From positions 1 to 7,471 of the forward strand of contig JAEWZA010000501.1 of assembly GCA_023395575.1 (NCBI GenBank): a DNA stretch of 7,471 nucleotides, read 5' to 3'. This document shows positions 1 to 5,596 of the stretch, in pieces; the first letter of the stretch is position 1; each line of letters begins with the position of its first letter. The translations under genes were made by a program, and so were the position numbers. The stretch comes from Bacillota bacterium (lineage in GTDB: Bacteria > Bacillota > Clostridia > Acetivibrionales > DSM-1351). The notes below the pieces were generated by a model. It had not been told where the DNA came from. It saw only the letters and a list, made by a program, of their open reading frames with translations, and did no database searches.

Positions 1-498
1 AACCAGGTTATTGCTGTAGGTGCCTGTGCAACTCATGGAGGTGTTTCAGCAGCAAGACCTAATCCGGCTGAATGCGTAAGTGTACAGAGTGTTTTAAATA
101 GAAAGGTTATAAAACTGCCTGGATGTCCATGTCATCCAGACTGGTTTATGGGCACGCTGGCTCATATCCTACTTTATGGAGAACCAGAGCTTGACGGAAG
201 GGATAGACCTCTTTTGTTTTACAGCACATTAATTCACGATAGATGCCCTCGAAGGTCATATTTTGATAAGGGTATTTTTGCAGAGAAGCTAGGGGATGAA
301 ACTTGTATGTTTAAATTGGGCTGCCGTGGGCCAGTAACACGCACGGATTGCCCTATAAGGCAATGGAATCAATATGTTAATTGGCCTGTTGAGGATGACA
401 CTCCTTGTATTGGGTGTGCTCAATTTGGATTTCCAGATGCTATGGAACCTTTTATCACCTATAACGAGGTAAGAAAAATCCCCCCCTTCTATAAGTGA
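1..498 (+). CDS. [NiFe] hydrogenase small subunit, 3' part (5' end outside window)
   Basis: This subunit carries the Fe-S relay that passes electrons between the Ni-Fe site of the large subunit and an external partner. The frame is open from base 1, giving 165 C-terminal residues. Visible ligands are the proximal cluster Cys9 (GACATHGG) and Cys42 (PGCPCHP), the distal [4Fe-4S] set His79, Cys82, Cys102 and Cys108, and the medial set Cys117, Cys136 and Cys139. Pro135 next to Cys136 fits a [3Fe-4S] medial cluster, as in standard group 1 enzymes. Position 14 is Gly, where oxygen-tolerant enzymes carry an extra Cys, so that type is not indicated. An unusual Cys44 follows the proximal ligand. The N-terminus, including any Tat signal, is missing, so cell location is unknown. 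The protein ends KIPPFYK directly after a C7 run, with no C-terminal membrane anchor. It lies 135 bases before the large subunit, presumably in one operon. Confidence 0.93.
   Translation, partial: NQVIAVGACATHGGVSAARPNPAECVSVQSVLNRKVIKLPGCPCHPDWFMGTLAHILLYGEPELDGRDRPLLFYSTLIHDRCPRRSYFDKGIFAEKLGDETCMFKLGCRGPVTRTDCPIRQWNQYVNWPVEDDTPCIGCAQFGFPDAMEPFITYNEVRKIPPFYK
480..486 (+). repeat. C7 homopolymer near the end of the small-subunit gene
   Basis: Seven consecutive C residues lie five codons before the stop, in a strongly AT-rich context. Loss of one C would replace the last residues with a different tail reading to a TGA at 557-559. This is a possible slippage or sequencing-error site. Whether the length varies cannot be seen here. 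Confidence 0.6.
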
Positions 499-622
499 AA
501 GAATACCTCTTTGGTTTTCAGACGGTGAGAATATCTACTGTCCTGCTTACTGCCTCTGATGTAATGAAATTCTTTACAATCCAAAAATTTTATTTTGAAT
601 CTAGACGTATAGTACGGCAAGC

Positions 623-626
623 GAGG
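623..626 (+). promoter_or_regulatory. Ribosome binding site of the hydrogenase large subunit
   Basis: GAGG sits 7 bases before the ATG at 634, which supports that start. Confidence 0.6.
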
Positions 627-633
627 TTAAAAT

Positions 634-2046
634 ATGACAAAGAAGATTATTATTAATCCTGTTACCCGAATAAGTGGATTTATGGAAATTCAAGCGGTTA
701 TTGAAAATAACCAAGTAGTGGAGGCTAAAAACGAAGGACTTATGTTCCGGGGTTTTGAGAAAATGCTAAAAGGTAGAAATCCATTTGATGCGGTATATTT
801 TACACAGCGTATTTGTGGTATTTGTTCAACGGCACATTCCATTGCATCAACTCTTACCTTAGAGGAAGCAATGGGTATAATTCCATCTGAGCAGGGAAGA
901 TATTTAAGAGATATTATCCATGGTTGTGAATTCCTTCAAAACCATATACGTCATTTTTATCAGTATACTATTCCTGATTATGTAAAACTTCCGGAGGAAT
1001 ATCCGTTGTTTAAGGCAGATCATAATGATTTCAGATTGCCGAAGGAAAAGAATGACAGGTTGGTAAAGGATTATTTTGATTCTCTTGAGCTAAGCCGCAA
1101 TAGTCACAAAATGCTTGCTGTACTTGGTGGGAAAGCTCCTCATAATCATGGAGTTTTTATTGGAGGTATTACTACACAAGCAACTACTGATAAAATCATC
1201 AAAATTAAATCTATTCTAAATTCCATTTACAGGTTTATTAATGAAAGAATGCTCCCTGATGTATATACTATTGCAGAGTATTACAAAGAGTATTTTTCTA
1301 TCGGAAGGGGTAATGGGAATCTTTTGAGCTTTGGTTGCTTCAACGGGTACGAAAAGCTAGGAACCTTATATGTAGACCCATTGGTATATACAGATGGTAA
1401 AAAAAGTCCATTTAACCCTGATAATATTACTGAAGAAATTGACTATGCATGGTATAAGGACATGCAAAACGCTGATAATTTTTTAGAGGCTGAACAGGAA
1501 CCTGACATGAGCAAGTTTGAAGCGTATTCATGGATTAAGGCTCCAAGATATAACAATTTGCCCTTTGAGACTGGTCCGCTGGCAAGACTATGGCTTTGCG
1601 GCGAATACAAAAATGGGATATCAACTATGGACAGAACTATTGCTAGAGTTTTAGAAGCCAAAAAGATAGCGATAATTTTAAATGTGCTAATTGAGAAGCT
1701 TATCCCTGGTGTCTCGCTACAAAAGGAGTATAATATTCCGCAAACTGCTGTCGGAAAAGGTTTGGTTGACACTACGAGAGGTGCTCTGGGTCACTGGTTA
1801 AAAATAGACAATCAAATTATTTCCTCTTATCAGATTATCACTCCGTCAGCTTGGAATCTCTCAACCAGAAGCAGCAATGGAATAAAGGGAACAGTCGAAC
1901 AGGCACTTATTGGTACAACTATAAAAGATATTAATGACCCTGTTGAAATAGGCAGAACTGTCAGATCTTTTGATCCTTGCATTTCTTGTGCAACCCATAT
2001 TTATACAGGGGGCAAGTATATAAAGGAAATACAGGTTATTCCTTAA
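634..2046 (+). CDS. [NiFe] hydrogenase large (catalytic) subunit
   Basis: This subunit carries the Ni-Fe active site that splits or forms H2. It has 470 residues, slightly shorter than typical group 1 subunits. The L1 motif RICGIC..H gives Cys61, Cys64 and His68, and the L2 motif DPCISCATH gives Cys449, Cys452 and His455. RGFE (Glu42) matches the conserved motif around the Mg-site glutamate. Arg382 in TTRGALGHW matches the conserved arginine above the active site. Fifteen residues follow His455, the usual length of the C-terminal peptide removed by a maturation protease after nickel insertion; no such protease is in the window. The motif normally read RIEGH is RISGF here, so Ser14 replaces the proton-relay Glu. 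The start ATG is preceded by GAGG (623-626) at 7 bases. Direction of the reaction and cell location cannot be decided. Confidence 0.96.
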   Translation: MTKKIIINPVTRISGFMEIQAVIENNQVVEAKNEGLMFRGFEKMLKGRNPFDAVYFTQRICGICSTAHSIASTLTLEEAMGIIPSEQGRYLRDIIHGCEFLQNHIRHFYQYTIPDYVKLPEEYPLFKADHNDFRLPKEKNDRLVKDYFDSLELSRNSHKMLAVLGGKAPHNHGVFIGGITTQATTDKIIKIKSILNSIYRFINERMLPDVYTIAEYYKEYFSIGRGNGNLLSFGCFNGYEKLGTLYVDPLVYTDGKKSPFNPDNITEEIDYAWYKDMQNADNFLEAEQEPDMSKFEAYSWIKAPRYNNLPFETGPLARLWLCGEYKNGISTMDRTIARVLEAKKIAIILNVLIEKLIPGVSLQKEYNIPQTAVGKGLVDTTRGALGHWLKIDNQIISSYQIITPSAWNLSTRSSNGIKGTVEQALIGTTIKDINDPVEIGRTVRSFDPCISCATHIYTGGKYIKEIQVIP

Positions 2047-2061
2047 ATTAGAATTGCTGCA

Positions 2062-2077
2062 GGGGCTGTTGCAAAAC
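2062..2077 (+). mobile_element. Insertion-sequence terminal-repeat-like sequence (solo end)
   Basis: GGGGCTGTTGCAAAAC resembles the terminal inverted repeats of several insertion-sequence families, for example IS6-type ends of the form GG..CTGTTGCAAA. It lies 15 bases after the hydrogenase stop codon. No matching inverted copy is visible elsewhere in the window and no transposase is present, so at most this is a remnant. Confidence 0.3.
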
Positions 2078-2331
2078 AAGAAAGCTATATTTATCTACCA
2101 GTTAAATGCTTAAATTACTCAACTTTCCACCCTAAAAATCTAGTGGTATTTAAACATATCAATGGTTTGTTTTCAAAATAGTTGCAAGAAATTAATAATG
2201 GTTTACCTCCAGAGAAATTTAGTAATTTATTTGTAGCTTAAGGTTAATAGGGAGTATTAATTAATTTTAAGAATTCAGCTCGGCACATAGAAAATAGGAC
2301 AAGCTTAAAAATTAAGAAATAAAATAAAAAA

Positions 2332-2352
2332 GCAAGCTATAATATAGCATGC
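2332..2352. repeat. Operator-like palindrome upstream of the promoter
   Basis: The core 2336-2348 is a perfect 6-base-arm palindrome (GCTATA-A-TATAGC). After one mismatch the symmetry continues outward (GCA / TGC), giving nearly 10-base arms. It ends 6 bases before the -35 box of the promoter at 2359, a typical place for a regulator site. The binding factor is unknown. Confidence 0.35.
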
Positions 2353-2358
2353 CTCACA

Positions 2359-2387
2359 TTGACAATGGTGTGTTATCCCTGTATAAT
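2359..2387 (+). promoter_or_regulatory. Consensus sigma-A promoter for the DUF6323-like operon
   Basis: TTGACA at 2359-2364 and TATAAT at 2382-2387 are both perfect consensus hexamers with the optimal 17-base spacer. Transcription should start near 2394, giving a leader of about 90 bases before the ATG at 2484. Such a strong promoter suggests high basal expression or tight control by a repressor. Confidence 0.85.
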
Positions 2388-2398
2388 ATATAGTTATA

Positions 2399-2450
2399 GA
2401 CAATAAACAAATCATACATTATTATCATACCACATCTGATTTTTATTGTC
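2399..2450 (+). promoter_or_regulatory. Interrupted inverted repeat in the 5' leader
   Basis: GACAATAAA (2399-2407) is the exact reverse complement of TTTATTGTC (2442-2450). The pairing continues inward through AAATC (2409-2413) with GATTT (2438-2442) if a 2-base bulge is allowed. The arms flank a loop of 24 bases. It begins just after the predicted transcription start, so it could be an RNA stem in the leader or a split operator. TTGTCAAT at the right arm is also the inverse of ATTGACAA over the -35 box, which favours a repeated protein site. No known riboswitch was recognised. Confidence 0.45.
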
Positions 2451-2468
2451 AATACTATTTTGTGAAAT

Positions 2469-2474
2469 AGGAGG
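2469..2474 (+). promoter_or_regulatory. Strong ribosome binding site of the DUF6323-like gene
   Basis: A perfect AGGAGG lies 9 bases before the ATG at 2484 and fixes that start. Confidence 0.8.
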
Positions 2475-2483
2475 ATTATTTTT

Positions 2484-2984
2484 ATGGCATTTGAATTATC
2501 CTTATTCAGTGGTGCACTAATACAAAAACAAGCTGTCAATGAAATAATGAAATGCAATGATATGACTGTCAAATTTGGACTTATATTGACTGAGGTACAG
2601 GCTCTCGAATTAGTTGAAACTCGCTCCTATGCATTAAAGCAAAATGGCCGTATTGAATTTGGCGGTGGTGTAATTGACAAGATAATAAGCGAATTTTGTG
2701 ACTCACCTTATATTTCAATAAACAACTATAATGAAACTTTGCAGGAGCTTTTGGAAATATTCTATTATTTCAAGAATGAAACTCTTGATTTGATGAGCGA
2801 TGACGACTTGATTAAGTATATGAAAAATGCTTTTGACGGAATTTGCCAAGGTTCCATTGAGCTGCTGTCAGGGAGAGAATTATACAAGCTTGCTCGAAAC
2901 TTGAGATATGGGTATGAGCCTGATTATTCAGACAATGCCGTTGAATTAGATGAGGATGAGGAGGATGAATATGAAGGACATTAA
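2484..2984 (+). CDS. Uncharacterised acidic-tailed small protein (DUF6323-like)
   Basis: The product is a soluble protein of 166 residues with no signal peptide or membrane segment. From memory it resembles the family annotated DUF6323 in Clostridia; this was not checked by a search, and the function is unknown. The N-terminal half includes SLFSGALIQKQAVNEIMKCN and a Gly-rich IEFGGGVIDKI (residues 54-64). The middle is helical, and the last 13 residues form an acidic tail (ELDEDEEDEYEGH) of the kind that often mediates protein contacts. The ATG is preceded by a full AGGAGG (2469-2474) at 9 bases and lies about 90 bases after a consensus promoter, making it the first gene of its operon. It overlaps the next gene by 14 bases, so the two are probably translationally coupled. 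Confidence 0.88.
   Translation: MAFELSLFSGALIQKQAVNEIMKCNDMTVKFGLILTEVQALELVETRSYALKQNGRIEFGGGVIDKIISEFCDSPYISINNYNETLQELLEIFYYFKNETLDLMSDDDLIKYMKNAFDGICQGSIELLSGRELYKLARNLRYGYEPDYSDNAVELDEDEEDEYEGH
2960..2964 (+). promoter_or_regulatory. Ribosome binding site embedded in the upstream gene
   Basis: GGAGG lies 6 bases before the ATG at 2971. It is formed by the Glu/Asp codons of the acidic tail of the preceding protein. It decides the start of the next gene: the in-frame ATGs at 2950, 2956 and 2965 lie upstream of, or too close to, this site. Confidence 0.8.
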
Positions 2985-3675
2985 AAAAATCAGCAAAATC
3001 AGACAAGAAGCATTGTCCACTGAACAATACTTCCAATCTTTACTTGAACAGGCATATGAGGTGGGTATGCTTACAGATTTTCAGCTTGAGAAAATACAAT
3101 GTGATTGCCTATCACTTTTGGCAAAGCAAACTGAGCGGTATAATAGCGGAGATAGTAGCTCAATTAAGGTAGAAGACGCACAGCACCTTTTAGCTTCTAT
3201 TATGTTCACAATGGGTGTAGGGCTAAAGACATATCAAAACCCTGATGAAGCAGTTGAAGTAGTGCTAAATGAAAGTATAAATGATTTGTATAAAAAGGGA
3301 CTTGAAAGGATTGAGCGACTAACTAAGTCGACAAAAACGCTTCACTCATTAATAACAAGTAATTTTCTACAAACTAAAAATGTCTATTATAAATCAACAA
3401 TTGTTGACGGTATAAAGGGTTTTTTTAAGGTATATTACCCCGAATTTGCCGCACAGGAAATTCATATAACAGCCGACTATCCTGCTTATAATCAAAAGGA
3501 AAGGTTTCTAGGAATTGAGTTTATCCATAAGTACTTAGAGTGTATTTATTACGAAAACTTATTCTGTACTAAATTTTCTGCTGAAGACATTCATTATTTG
3601 CTTTGCGGATATGATGAAAATTATGAACAACTGCTTTTCAATATTTATGAGCAGGTGTTAATTGCTGCAATTTGA
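2971..3675 (+). CDS. Helical protein of unknown function, N-terminal part (DUF6179-like), ending at an in-frame UGA
   Basis: From the ATG at 2971 (MKDIKKISKIRQ) this encodes 234 residues, predicted by eye to be mostly alpha-helical and soluble. From memory it resembles the Clostridia family DUF6179, whose members I recall as roughly twice this length; no function is known to me. The start is chosen because GGAGG at 2960-2964 is ideally spaced, and it overlaps the preceding gene's stop by 14 bases. The frame stops at TGA 3673-3675 after YEQVLIAAI. The same frame stays open for another 221 codons to 4341, with no insertion or deletion. The likeliest reading is one ancestral protein of about 456 residues cut by a point mutation, for example Gly GGA to TGA. 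Genuine splitting or UGA readthrough is not excluded. Confidence 0.75.
   Translation: MKDIKKISKIRQEALSTEQYFQSLLEQAYEVGMLTDFQLEKIQCDCLSLLAKQTERYNSGDSSSIKVEDAQHLLASIMFTMGVGLKTYQNPDEAVEVVLNESINDLYKKGLERIERLTKSTKTLHSLITSNFLQTKNVYYKSTIVDGIKGFFKVYYPEFAAQEIHITADYPAYNQKERFLGIEFIHKYLECIYYENLFCTKFSAEDIHYLLCGYDENYEQLLFNIYEQVLIAAI
3673..3675 (+). other. In-frame UGA interrupting the DUF6179-like reading frame
   Basis: This UGA is the only stop between 2971 and 4339 in this frame. It is followed by U (TGATGC). UGA is used as a normal terminator at 496-498 and 5870-5872, so the genetic code is not altered. A weak 8-base-pair stem with two G-U pairs (3683-3690 with 3705-3712) lies 7 bases downstream, but it lacks a convincing bacterial selenocysteine-insertion shape. 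Confidence 0.85.
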
Positions 3676-4341
3676 TGCGTTCTTTCTGGTAGTGCTGTTC
3701 ATAGACTGGAAATGTCTCCTTCATCTATAAAAATTCTCAGTGACTTATTTAGTGGAAAAACCAGAAACGAATTAGTTAATGTTCTTGATAAAGCTGTAGA
3801 ACAGCTAAACATGCAAATTGAGCTGACCCAACCTTTAAAAAGATATATTAGTGACAGCCTTTTTCAGATTGCAGATGAAATAGAAAAAGCTGTTGAGCTG
3901 AAAACATTGAATTATATGTTCATTATACCTAGATATCCAGATAGCAACTCTAAGATTACCTTTGATTTCGGAGACAAAATGGACGATGAAAGGTATCGTA
4001 AGGTTTTAGAAGAAATTATGCAATGCAGATATTTAACAGACAAAAAAGCTATAATCAAAAGTCAAATACACTCACTTGCCGATTTAGAGGATGTTTTGCT
4101 GGATGCTGAACTTAATCAAGAAGAAATTCTTAGTATTCTCAGAGATATGCAGCCTGCTGAAATCGCGGCATTGCTAAAAAAACATCCTATACCCTCTGCA
4201 TTAGACCCATATGAGCTAAACGAAAGTCAAATTGTGCTGAGCCAAAGTCTGCAAAGGTTTCTTGAGCTGCTTCCTGAAAGGCAGCAAGATAAGATGAGGC
4301 AGGTGGCAGCTTTGCTTGATAGTACAGAGTTTTCAGAGTAA
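3676..4341 (+). CDS. C-terminal part of the DUF6179-like protein (open frame after the UGA; first ATG at 3712)
   Basis: This is the in-frame continuation of the preceding gene: 221 codons after the UGA, or 209 residues if translation restarts at the ATG at 3712. The 12 codons between the UGA and that ATG (CVLSGSAVHRLE) read as normal protein, which argues that the ATG is internal rather than an original start. No good ribosome binding site precedes 3712; only GGA lies next to it. The sequence is helical and rich in Leu, Glu and Lys, includes an acidic segment FDFGDKMDDERYRK, and ends LLDSTEFSE. There are no membrane segments. If it is not made by reinitiation or readthrough, the protein is lost and this is a pseudogene fragment. 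Two hairpin-plus-T-run elements follow within about 150 bases. Confidence 0.65.
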   Translation, partial: CVLSGSAVHRLEMSPSSIKILSDLFSGKTRNELVNVLDKAVEQLNMQIELTQPLKRYISDSLFQIADEIEKAVELKTLNYMFIIPRYPDSNSKITFDFGDKMDDERYRKVLEEIMQCRYLTDKKAIIKSQIHSLADLEDVLLDAELNQEEILSILRDMQPAEIAALLKKHPIPSALDPYELNESQIVLSQSLQRFLELLPERQQDKMRQVAALLDSTEFSE

Positions 4342-4359
4342 TGAAAAGTGTTCTAGCTT

Positions 4360-4380
4360 ACCGACATCGTGTCGGTTTTA
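4360..4380 (+). terminator. Probable intrinsic terminator after the DUF6179-like gene
   Basis: CCGACA (4361-4366), loop TCG, TGTCGG (4370-4375) forms a perfect 6-base-pair GC-rich stem, 7 with the flanking A-T pair. TTTTA follows. It begins 19 bases after the stop codon. The T run is short, so termination may be partial. Confidence 0.65.
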
Positions 4381-4397
4381 TGGCAAAAATACTTAGA

Positions 4398-4487
4398 GCT
4401 TGCTGAACAATTGTAAACTTACATGAATAATGCTTTTGTGATTTCATTAACACAAAATATTCTTGTACTAATTCGGCAAGCATTTTT
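4398..4487 (+). other. Long multi-segment hairpin followed by T5
   Basis: The outer stem GCTTGCTGAA (4398-4407) pairs with TTCGGCAAGC (4472-4481), with one wobble. Inside it, TACA (4420-4423) pairs with TGTA (4464-4467), GAATA (4425-4429) with TATTC (4458-4462), and TTTTGTG (4434-4440) with CACAAAA (4451-4457), leaving a 10-base apical loop. That makes about 26 base pairs over 84 bases, followed by A and five T. It could be a long terminator, a structured RNA, or a small palindromic repeat element. Confidence 0.55.
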
Positions 4488-4517
4488 ACCAACTAATTCA
4501 TTCAATTATTTCTATCC

Positions 4518-4581
4518 CAACCTTCCATTGATAAGTTTAAACCTGAAATACAATTTTTAACTGGGAAGGTTGAAATTTTTT
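4518..4581 (+). terminator. Hairpin with T6 run (terminator-like)
   Basis: CAACCTTCC (4518-4526) pairs perfectly with GGAAGGTTG (4564-4572). The 37-base loop contains the palindrome GTTTAAAC. Three bases after the stem comes a run of six T (4576-4581). The large loop is unusual for a simple terminator, so a regulatory RNA or small repeat element is an alternative. Confidence 0.4.
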
Positions 4582-4743
4582 AGTAAAAAGAAGGTACAAG
4601 GCTACAACTTAACGAAATTAAATAATTGAAAGTATTAGTAGCGATATGCCCTCACGGTTATCAGCTGAAAAAAGCTTTCAAGTATCAACTTGTAGAGATG
4701 AAAAGCTATATTAAAGAATAACTGAGAAAAATGAGAGGTAAAT

Positions 4744-5571
4744 ATGAAAGCTGAAAAACTGACATCAATTATAAAAAGTGTAGTATTTTCTATTGTATAT
4801 CTTTTAATATATATGTTGAGCTGTAATGTGATAGGAGCTTTAATGTGGCAACCTCCTGAAAACGGACTAAACGGTATTGTGATTTTGAATAGGTTTCTTA
4901 ATATTGCAGTTGCATTTCTGATATACATATTTATATTTAAAATCAGAAAATTAAACCTTTTCAGTTTCTGCAAATTTAAACTTGCTTTGGACTTGAAGAG
5001 TTTGTTGTTGTGCATTTCAATAGGTATTTCAATATCAGTATTTATACTTTGTTTTCTTGAAATAAATTATTTACAGCCATATTTGGTTGGAGTTAAAGAA
5101 TTTTTTAATCAATTTAACAACGAAAATATATTTTATCAGATGCTTTTTAATATTACTATATTTGCCTTATCTGAGGAAATTCTATTTAGAGGCTTGATTT
5201 TTAATGAACTGAGAAAGTCTTTCCCAACTGTTGTTGCGTTGGTTATTCAGGCTTTACCTGCCATTTTACAGCCAGATTCTGTAGTAGGTGCGTTTGGCTT
5301 TGCAAGCATGATTATATGCAGTTATGTATATATATGTTTCAATTCCATCTGGGGCTCATTTACAGTTCTTTATGCTTCACATCTGTTTGTAATGCTTGCG
5401 GGAAGGTTTGGAATGAATACATGGCTGTCAGGCTTAGACAATAGTATATTGATTTTTGGTATTGGTGGTAGTATGCTGATTACAGCAGGACTGCTGGCCT
5501 ATATATGGAAGAATTACAGATGCCCTGATAAACATAAGTATGGGGAAAACAATGGCTTTTTCCATAATTAA
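4744..5571 (+). CDS. CPBP-family (CAAX protease-like) membrane protein with degenerate active site
   Basis: A polytopic membrane protein of 275 residues with about eight hydrophobic segments, for example near residues 12-35, 45-66, 82-106, 131-150, 182-200 and 234-256. The motif SEEILFRG gives Glu144, Glu145 and Arg149, the EExxxR signature of CPBP/ABI intramembrane proteases, which in bacteria often act in bacteriocin maturation or immunity. The second motif, normally FxxxH, reads LPAILQ, with Gln176 at the His position. The third motif keeps His213 (ASHLFVM) but has Met217 where Asn is usual. Proteolysis is therefore doubtful, and a scaffold or immunity role is possible. AGAGG (4734-4738) lies 5 bases before the ATG. 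The gene is followed closely by two small membrane-protein genes, which it may partner. Confidence 0.8.
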   Translation: MKAEKLTSIIKSVVFSIVYLLIYMLSCNVIGALMWQPPENGLNGIVILNRFLNIAVAFLIYIFIFKIRKLNLFSFCKFKLALDLKSLLLCISIGISISVFILCFLEINYLQPYLVGVKEFFNQFNNENIFYQMLFNITIFALSEEILFRGLIFNELRKSFPTVVALVIQALPAILQPDSVVGAFGFASMIICSYVYICFNSIWGSFTVLYASHLFVMLAGRFGMNTWLSGLDNSILIFGIGGSMLITAGLLAYIWKNYRCPDKHKYGENNGFFHN

Positions 5572-5596
5572 TTTAAATACATAACAGGATAAAGGA

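Larger units (their letters stand above)
2047..2358. other. Non-coding gap with probable mobile-element remnant
   Basis: No credible gene is visible between the hydrogenase large subunit and the next promoter. The stretch opens with an insertion-sequence-like end at 2062-2077. It also holds a short open stretch ending LPPEKFSNLFVA-stop (about 2179-2240) with no start or ribosome binding site. I cannot assign that peptide to any family, though a decayed transposase tail is possible. No hairpin with a T run follows the hydrogenase stop codon, so no obvious terminator for that operon is seen. The missing downstream hydrogenase accessory genes and the possible insertion end together suggest that the operon was truncated here, but this is inference. 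Confidence 0.4.
4342..4743. other. Structured non-coding gap between the two gene groups
   Basis: About 400 bases without a convincing gene. It holds three successive hairpins, each followed by a T run (4361-4379, 4398-4487, 4518-4581), then a less structured stretch leading to the ribosome binding site of the CPBP-like gene. Small stems are also seen at 4643-4662 and around 4679-4692. No promoter close to consensus was found, so the start of transcription for the downstream genes is unresolved. An unsupported 31-codon open stretch starting with TTG (4626-4721) is present. Confidence 0.5.

Noticed and set aside
1443..1772. Minus-strand open frame inside the hydrogenase large subunit
   Set aside because: It is a shadow of a well-supported gene on the other strand, with no ribosome binding site or family resemblance.
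2394..2483. Riboswitch in the leader of the DUF6323-like gene
   Set aside because: Only an interrupted inverted repeat is visible, and no conserved core of a known riboswitch class was recognised.
2950..2970. Longer start (ATG 2950) for the DUF6179-like gene
   Set aside because: The leading MRMRRMN is the out-of-frame reading of the acidic tail codons, and the GGAGG site is placed for the ATG at 2971.
3676..3712. Possible selenocysteine insertion element after the in-frame UGA
   Set aside because: Only a weak 8-base-pair stem with two G-U pairs and a 14-base loop is seen, and the protein context gives no redox motif. A nonsense mutation is simpler.
4626..4721. 31-codon open stretch starting with TTG (ends MKSYIKE)
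   Set aside because: It has no ribosome binding site, a rare start codon and no recognisable similarity, so it is likely chance or a remnant.
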